Positions 57,675 to 64,000 of a DNA stretch of 64,000 bases are shown one piece after another. The number at the start of each line of letters is the position of its first letter. The first letter of the stretch is position 1. The notes under the pieces were generated by a model that was not told the origin of the DNA, did not search any database, and worked only from the letters and a program-made list of their open reading frames with translations. A program made the translations under genes and the position numbers. Source of the DNA: Tuctoria greenei (lineage: Eukaryota > Streptophyta > Magnoliopsida > Poales > Poaceae); assembly GCA_036927565.1 (NCBI GenBank), contig JAYESD010000008.1, positions 168,974,922-169,038,921 on the forward strand, given 5' to 3'.

Positions 57675-59770
57675 CTATGGGTTTTGACAACTCCGCACGA
57701 AGGTTCCATCAGGAGCCAGAGCTCCGATTGACGCTTTCGTCGAGAGTTCGTCAGCTTCAACGTTATGAAGACGCTGGACATGGTGGAGGTCCAGGACTTC
57801 GAAGTGCTTCTGAAGCCTCTGGACTTCAAGGAGGTAAGCAGCTAGTTGGGGATTGTTACAGGAGCATTCACCCTTCACCTGTTTAATGATGAGCTGCAAA
57901 TCTCCCTTGACCAACAGCTGCTTGACACCATATGATAGTGCCACCTTTAGTCCGTAAATGAGTGCTTCATACTCCGCCATGTTGATGGTCGCCTTGAAGT
58001 CAAGGTGGACCGTGTATTTTACCTTCTCCCCGGTTGGAGCGAGGAGAAGGACTCCAGCTCCACCCCCCTGCTTTTGCATGGAGCCGTCAAAGTAGAGGGT
58101 CCAGTGAGACTCGGTGAAGATCGGAGCCTTGAGTTCTGGCTTCTGCTCACTAGGGCCCCCAGGGTTTGATGGATAGGGGGTCCATTCCGCCATGAAGTCT
58201 GCCAATGCTTGACTCTTGATCGCTTGTCTTGGGACGAATTCAAGATCGAATTCGGCCAATTGCGTTGCCCACTTTGCAATGTTCCCAATAGAGTTGGGAT
58301 TATGCAAGATCGCACGCAGTGGATAAGAAGTCACCACTGAGATCTTGTGAGCTTGGAAGTAATGGCGAAGCTTCCTGGAGGCGATGAGAACTGCGTAGAG
58401 CAGCTTGTGCACCTCTAGGTATCGAGTCTTGGCATCATGTAGTACTTCGCTAATGAAGTACACTGGGCGCTGGACTGTCCGTACCCTCCCGGAGGGGCCC
58501 AGAGCTTCCTCCTCATCGACCCAGACCCTCCTGGAGGGGTCCAGACCTGCTTCGAGTACCTCCAGGTCCTTGATGGAGGAACCCGGAGCTTCTTCTGGAG
58601 TGACCCGGACCCTCCCGGAGGGTCCGAATCCTCTTGTTCGACAAGAGTAACTCCTTGTAGATCCAAGTCTGGGGGCTGGGACCCAGACTCGCCTTCAGGA
58701 ACCTCCTGACCCTCCCGGAGGGGCCTGGATTCCCGAACTTGGGATTGTTCTCGTCTCTCCGCAACCAGGACCATGCTGACAACTTCGTCAATTGCCGAAA
58801 TGTAAAGCAGTAGAGGCTCACCAGGGTTCGGAGCTACCAAGGTTGGTAGAGTGGTGAGGAGCTGCATTAGCTCCTGGAACGCCTTTTCTGCTTCTTCAGA
58901 CCATTGGAATGGTCCGGACTTCCTCAATAGCTTGAAGAAGGGTAGAGCCCGTTCCGCCAGTCTTGAGATAAACCGGCTGAGGGCGGCTAGACATCCAGTC
59001 AGTTTTTGGACGTCCTTGATGCGGGCTGGTGGCCACATATCCTCAATGGATTTAATCTTCGCCGGATTTGCCTATAAGCCCCGGTGGTTTACCAGGAAAC
59101 CAAGAAGCTTTCCGGAGCTAACCCCAAAGACACACTTGTCTGGGTTCAGCTTCATGCGAGTGACTCGCAACTTGTCGAAGACAGCTTGCAAAGTGTCAAG
59201 GAGTGACTCCTTGTCCTTAATCTTGACGACGATGTCATCAACATACACTTCCAATATGTCTCTGATGAGCTCTCCAAAGGTTTTGTACATAGCTCGTACA
59301 AATGTTGAAGTTGCATTCTTGAGACCAAATGGCATGGTAGTATAGCAGTACAATCCATCTACTGTGATAAAAGAAGTATGTTCTTCATCTTCCCTAGACA
59401 TTCTGAATTGACAGTACCCAGAATATGTGTCTAGAAAACACAGTAATTCACACCTGGAGGTGGAATCCACTATCTGATCTATTCTACATAGTGGGAATGG
59501 ATCTTTTGGGCATGCCTTATTCAGTGTTGTGTAGTTGATACACATCTGAAGCTTCTCGCCGGCCTTGGGTACAACGACTGGGTTTGCCGGCCATTTTGGG
59601 TGGAAGACTTCTCGGATGAATCCAGCTTCGAGCAACTTCTTCACTTCTTGTCGTATGAAGTTCTGTCGCTCTATTGATTGCTTCCGAGGCTTCTGGTGTA
59701 CAGGCCGAGCGGCAGGATAGATCTTCAGATTATGCTCGATCACTTCCCTAGGGATCCCAGGCATTTGTGA
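57675..59770 (-). pseudogene. Element D reverse transcriptase and RNase H
   Basis: RT 59072-59764: VFHPKWPANPVVVPKAGEKL, MPFGLKNATSTFVRAMYKTF, YVDD in ILEVYVDDIVVKIKDKES. TAG at 59072 precedes ANPAKIKSI. The next frame (58415-59038) ends in the linker. A frame change there leads to RNase H (VLHDAKTRYLEVHKLLYAVL; YFDGSMQKQGGGAGVLLLAP; EYEALIYGLKVALSYGVKQL) at 57675-58463. Confidence 0.8.
58478..58728. repeat. Palindrome chain in the RNase H linker of element D
   Basis: Four units related to GGACCCTCCCGGAGGGGTCC (about 58478, 58520, 58603, 58702), matching in kind the four in element C, but with different spacing. Confidence 0.75.
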
Positions 59771-59827
59771 CGGTTGCTAGGCAAACACGTCGACATTAGC
59801 CCGGAGGAGAGTGATGAGCGCGAGTTC

Positions 59828-60730
59828 CTATTTGTCATTCAGACCTCTTGATATACGGGTAGTCTGAGCGGCATCGAAACCGATTTGGACGACTTTGACG
59901 GGGATGTCAGTGTCGCCACTTGGTTGACGAATGCTCGGGGGTTTCAGATCTTGTTCCTGCCTGGACTCTTCCTCCTGCGCTGTAGCAAGCGCATGAAGTT
60001 CTTCCAGAGCAATCACTCCGACAGTGCGGTCTCCACGGATTCGGAGAACACCAGCTGGTGTTGGCATCTTCAACACCAGGTAGCCATAATGAGCAGCAGC
60101 CATGAACTTGTACAAGGCGGGCCTGCCCAGAATGGCGTTGAAAGGTAAGTTGATCTGAGCGACATCAAAGATCAACTTCTCAGTGCGATAATTCTCCCGA
60201 GTCCCGAAGGTCACTGGGAGAGTAATGGCACTGAGTGGGGTTATGGCCCCCGGACCTACTCCGGAGAAAGGTCGGGAGGGGCGAAGGTCCGAAGGTCAGA
60301 GTTGAAGCTTGACGAAAGCTTTGAAGCTTATGAGGTTCAGCCTCGAACCTCCGTCCACCATTATATGGTGGAGTTCAATGTTGTTGATGGTCAGTGATAC
60401 CATCAATGGGAGTTGACCAGCTCCAATCATGTTCCGAGGGCAGTCCGACGCGTCGAAAGTGATGGTGGTGTCCATCCACTTTCGATGAGGCTCTGCCCTG
60501 GCTGTAGGAGCTACTGAGGCCATGTCCCGCCGCATTGTCTTGAGGACACGGCGGGAGGTGATGTCCCACGAACCACCAAAGATGGTGTTCATGGTCTTCC
60601 GACGCTCATTGTTGGAGATGTCGGAGTCATTGTCGACGGAGGTGTAAACGGCCTTCAGGAACTTTTTAGGGTCCTGAAATCCTAACTCCTCTTCAGCCGG
60701 AGCTTCATCGACTTTCTGTTTTCCTTCCCT
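59828..60730 (-). pseudogene. Element D protease
   Basis: In frame with gag after UAG 60731. MNTIFGGSWDITSRRVLKTM, active site IMVDGGSRLNLIS near 60355, then TGA at 60296 (C has Gln-Pro-Ser). It resumes MTFGTRENYRTEKLIFDVAQ to GLNDK at a UAG (59828), where C also has UAG and B has CAG. Confidence 0.75.
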
Positions 60731-62214
60731 CTAATGGAAAGGAACTTCTTCTTGGCGCTTGTTGTAGTGCTCGGCAAGGTTTTGTACCTCCCGATAGTCT
60801 TCCAAGTTGTGGTTGTTCGACTTGTGAATAGGACACCACACATTGGAGTTCCCACCGTCTTCAGAGGACGGCCGAGGTCGTTTCTTGGGGCATGGCCCCT
60901 GGCCACCCGGAGCTGCAGTAGCTGCAGCAGTAGATGTGCCGGGCGACGGCTTCTTCTTGTCGTTGGACTTTTTCTTCTTTTTGCCACTTCCGGAGGTAGT
61001 GGCTTCACCTTTGGAGGATTTTTTACCATCCTCTGGAGGTGGTTTGGAGTGCATTTCACGGCCCTCCGCAGCTTTGGCACACTTGTCTGCCAAGCTGAAG
61101 AGCTCCGTGACGCTGGTAATCTCCTTGATCGCCAGCTTCTCCAGCATCTTCTTATCTCGTACGCCCTGTCTAAATGCCACAATAACAGAGGCGCTGGAGA
61201 TAGAAGGAATAGTGTTTCGTACCTGGGAGAACCTCTGGATGAATGAGCACAGGGATTCTCCCCCCTTCTGCACGACAGCAAAAAGGTTCAGTTTGGTGCC
61301 TGGTCGGGTGTATGAACTCCCGAAATTGGCTGTGAATTGTTGGCACAATTCCTCCCAACTATTTATGGAGTTGTGAGGAAGGCTCATGAAATAGGACCTG
61401 GCGGTCCTAGTCAAGGCCACTGGGAAGTAGTTGGCCATTACAGCCTCGTTACCTCCGGCCGCAAGGATTGCGGTGGAGTAAATCTGGAGAAACTCAGCGG
61501 GATTAACAGTCCCGTCAAATTTCTCCGGTAGGTGAGGCTGGAACTTTTGTGGCCATCTGACCATGCGTAGGTGCATGGCCAGGGCAGAACAGCCTCCTCC
61601 GACTACCTCGGGAACAGGACTGTCTTGAGCCTCTTGCCTTTCGTGAGCATGCTCGATATGGACACGGTCGTCCTGTTGACGGTAATGGTGATCAAGCTCC
61701 GCCTGGAGGTCATGAGTTGAAAGCCTGGTTACCGTATGAGTGCGTCGCGCCCCGGAAGGTAGCGACGTAACTTGTTGTGATGCAGCACGCCTCCTATTTT
61801 GGGAAGCGTGTGGACCAAGTCTGCCCGACACAGTCCAGCGCTATGATGGGCCCGCCCCGAACGGGGAGGACCTTGGTTGCTGATGCGGTCGGCTGCTACT
61901 GCAACCAGATGTTCCACGTCAGCCCTCCACTGCTCCATTGCACCCTGGGATGCACCTGGAGGTGGTGGACGTTGGAGGAGAGCACGCGCTGCATGGAGCA
62001 CGTGTTCAGGGTTGTTGTTATTCGCCAATGCGGTGACTGACCCCGATGCACCGTCACGCTGCCCAGCTTGACGTGTTGGTGCAGGCGGTGGCGGTGGAGG
62101 CATGACTCCTGCTGGAGCCATGACACCTGCTGGTTGCTGCATGTTGGAGGGATTGCCCCCAGCAGGTTGAACAGTAGGATTGCCGTTGGATGATCCAGCA
62201 GCTGAGTTCACCAT
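60731..62214 (-). pseudogene. Element D gag, frameshifted
   Basis: Starts MVNSAAGSSNG at 62214. A frameshift near 61830 separates the Pro-rich N-terminus from the core (RMVRWPQKFQPHLPEKFDGT; FLQIYSTAILAAGGNEAVMA; FRQGVRDKKMLEKLAIKEIT). The zinc-like motif has lost its last Cys (NHNLEDYREV; C has SHSLEDCWEV). It ends at UAG 60731, the same codon as in C. Confidence 0.8.
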
Positions 62215-62232
62215 CCTTGGAATCTCGGGTGA

Positions 62233-62252
62233 CCCCCTACCTGGCGCGCCAA
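62233..62252 (-). other. Primer-binding site of element D
   Basis: On the - strand TTGGCGCGCCAGGTAGGGGG, equal to that of B and C at all but one base. Confidence 0.65.
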
Positions 62253-62253
62253 C

Positions 62254-63136
62254 TATCGTTGTTTGGATCCGGTAGATCTCCCGATACTACTGTTGGTAGA
62301 TCACGGAGTTGTAGTTCGGTAATGGGCATGCAGAGATTCAAGAAGGTGAATGACAAGTAGACACATAGATTTACGTGGTTCAGGCCGCCTGGGCGTAATA
62401 CCCTACTCCATGGGGTGTGTTGGTGTTGTATTGAGCGTGTGAGTCTAGAAGAAGCTCCAGAAGAAGAAGCTCGTCTAGGTCAGGGAGTCTAGAAGAGGTC
62501 TAGAGCCGTCCCTTGTGTATCGTCGACCAATCCTTTTATAGTACAAGAACTAGTCGTTACACCATTAGCCTGGCCCGACATGTGGCCCCGGCGGTTACAC
62601 ATGCTTGATATACAATTAATGAGGTTAATTACCCTTAATAGCCCAGTAACGGGCCTTAACAGTGCCATTAACGGTATTAAGGGCCATCCGATCGTGTGTC
62701 ATTAATATGGCATTAATGACACTTAATCGGGTCTTGAAGTCTTTGATTGCTCCTTGAAGGTCTGGAGCCGTTGGGGGTCCACCAGCCTGATTGTTGAAGT
62801 TGAAGGTCCGGCGGTTCTACCACGTGGTAGCTCTGGAGCTTACCGTCGTGGACGGGTAGGTCCAGTGCTGTTGGACATGTTTCGGTACCGGAGCTTCCCT
62901 TTGTTTGGGGTTAGGTCCGGGGATGCCATACTGGTATCTAATCTGGAGCTTTCCCATGCGTGGGCGATAGCTCCGGTCTTATGATACACGTGGCGGCCCT
63001 GGGACTAACCATGTCAGGGAAGCAGGTCCGGTTACACCTGACATGTGGGGCCTTCGGAGGTCTTCAAATATGGTAGATGGAGTTTCCTTGTGATCTTTGC
63101 AATCTCAAGGGGTATCCGATACGTAGGGTACCGACA
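62254..63136 (-). repeat. Element D 5' LTR (right)
   Basis: Inner end reads TATCG where TGTCG is expected (G-to-A). The outer end GTACCGACA touches the GGATT duplication. A - strand TATA box lies near 62531-62540. Confidence 0.85.
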
Positions 63137-63141
63137 GGATT

Positions 63142-63620
63142 TATAAACATGGCGCCACCAAGGTAACTCCTTTTGAACTTGTTTATGCGCAATAAGTTGT
63201 ACTTCCTATTGACATTAATTTACAAGCATCCAAAATAGTACAACAAAATGCTCTGTCGTCTATAGAATATAATGATTTAATGATGGATAGAATAGATGAG
63301 ATACCTGAAAGACGATTCAAAGCATTGAGAGAAATTGAAAAATAAAAATTAAAGGTGGCTAGAATGTATAATAAGAAGGTCAGGGAAAAACCGTTTCAGA
63401 TTAGGGATTTAATATGGAAAACAATTTTGCCTGTGGGGCAAGGGATAATAAGTTTGGAAAGTGGTCACCTAGCTGAAAAGAGCCATATAAAATTACAGGT
63501 ATTGTCCCTAGGAATTCATACTTTGTGTAAACATTGCAATAAGAAAAGGTAAGCAAGACTCTTAATGATAAATATTTGAAAACGTATTATCCTAGAATAT
63601 GGCAAGAAGCATGATTTTGT
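63142..63620 (+). pseudogene. Element E integrase, right part
   Basis: Continues in frame from 50054: YKHGATKVTPFELVYAQ, then NALSSIEYNDLMMDRIDEIP and MYNKKVREKPFQIRDLIWKT, the C-terminal end of gypsy integrase. Stops at about 63193 and 63342 show decay. Confidence 0.8.
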
Positions 63621-63770
63621 TTCAGATTTTATGGCTGATAGGTAAGTTATCGGCCTAGATGGTTGAAACGTTAATTTGTAAACTAAAATGTCTTGAGTAA
63701 TCTGGACGAAGCCGATTTGTTCATTAAATCGTCGCTATAAATGTTTTTTGGCACATACTGTTTTGCCTAA

Positions 63771-63855
63771 AAACAGGGGGGCATGTGGTGGGAGTTAAAA
63801 TTGGCAGGAACATGGAGAATATGTGTCACAAAGTTCCTTTCGTGGGCCAAGACCA
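63771..63855 (+). repeat. Element E polypurine tract and 3' LTR start
   Basis: AAACAGGGGGGCA (63771-63783) then TGTGGTGGGAG. Only 72 bases of the LTR are left before CACTA-III. Confidence 0.65.
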
Positions 63856-64000
63856 CACTACTACAAAAAGCATTTTCACAGACACCTCGATTTTTCAAAC
63901 ACAGGCGGTCCATAAAAAAATGCGACTGTGATGACGAATGAAATAATAACTGCTTGTGATGACATAACATCACAGGCGGATTTTAAAAAACAACCGCCTG
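63856..64000. mobile_element. CACTA-III: left end, runs out of the window
   Basis: CACTACTACAAAAAGCATTT, followed by repeats of CACAGGCGG and its relatives (63901, 63973, 63993) in a palindromic style like other CACTA subterminal arrays. The other end and the target duplication are outside the window. Confidence 0.7.

Larger units (their letters stand above)
50055..63136 (-). mobile_element. Element D: Tat-type Ty3/gypsy element, sister family member of C
   Basis: LTRs 50055-50929 and 62254-63136, both ending ACCGACA. Target duplication GGATT at 50050-50054 and 63137-63141. The inner order is as in C: antisense gene on the +, gag-pro-pol on the -. Internal regions align with C throughout, but the LTR sequences differ a lot in their 5' halves. 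The two LTRs differ more from each other than those of C, so D looks older. It has many stops and frameshifts. Confidence 0.92.
48209..63855 (+). mobile_element. Element E: old gypsy fragment (RNase H, integrase, 3' LTR start), split by a MITE and element D
   Basis: Pol pieces at 48209-49244, 49639-50054 and 63142-63620 join to one gypsy RNase H-integrase region. A polypurine tract (AAACAGGGGGGCA, 63771-63783) precedes an LTR start TGTGGTGGGAG at 63784. The LTR is cut by CACTA-III at 63856. Gag, protease and most of RT are missing to the left. Confidence 0.8.

Overview
The window reads as nuclear DNA of a grass (Poaceae). Exon/intron genes have GT..AG introns, the repeats are Ty3/gypsy elements of the Athila and Tat types, Ty1/copia, CACTA and Stowaway, and the one clear host gene is a monocot-type plastid beta-glucosidase. 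The species cannot be fixed from the sequence. No rRNA, tRNA, CRISPR array or bacterial-type operon was seen. About 90 percent of the window is transposable-element DNA nested several layers deep.

Layout, left to right. 1-9519: Athila-like LTR element A (+ strand; 5' LTR cut by the window edge). It has broken gag and protease and a second ORF (ATHILA ORF-1-like) behind its own TATA box, but no reverse transcriptase or integrase. 9521-25749: Tat-type gypsy element B (- strand, badly decayed). Element A sits in its 3' region. CACTA-I (15613-25406, TSD TTC) sits in its 5' LTR. CACTA-I carries two genes whose introns splice in frame: a TNP2/TnpD-type transposase (1115 aa) and a TnpA/Ptta-type protein (547 aa). 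25750-27686: AT-rich intergenic DNA. 27687-31058: a 12-exon GH1 beta-glucosidase gene (569 aa) with TATA box and poly(A) signal, followed by two Stowaway MITEs. 32638-47038: a small non-autonomous CACTA (CACTA-II, TSD AAT) split by Tat element C (33318-46296, TSD CCCCC). 47485-48208: a copia 3' fragment fused to gypsy element E (48209 onward). E is split by a MITE (49245-49638) and by Tat element D (50055-63136, TSD GGATT). From 63856: the start of CACTA-III, inserted in E's 3' LTR.

Elements C and D share one plan. gag-pro-pol lies on the - strand, and a separate intron-containing gene (aORF: 'putative gypsy type transposon' domain, then acidic repeats, then a long coiled coil) lies on the + strand, convergent with pol. 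Tat-lineage additional ORFs are known. Here two independent copies show the same antisense, spliced layout, an in-frame UAG between gag and protease, and a variable acidic linker inside RNase H whose DNA is a chain of palindromes.

Many stop codons in A, C and D are CAG-to-TAG changes, as expected from deamination of CHG-methylated cytosines in silenced elements. By contrast CACTA-I has two open transposase genes and a clean TSD. It is the best candidate for a recently active, possibly autonomous element, and GH1 is the best candidate for a functional host gene.
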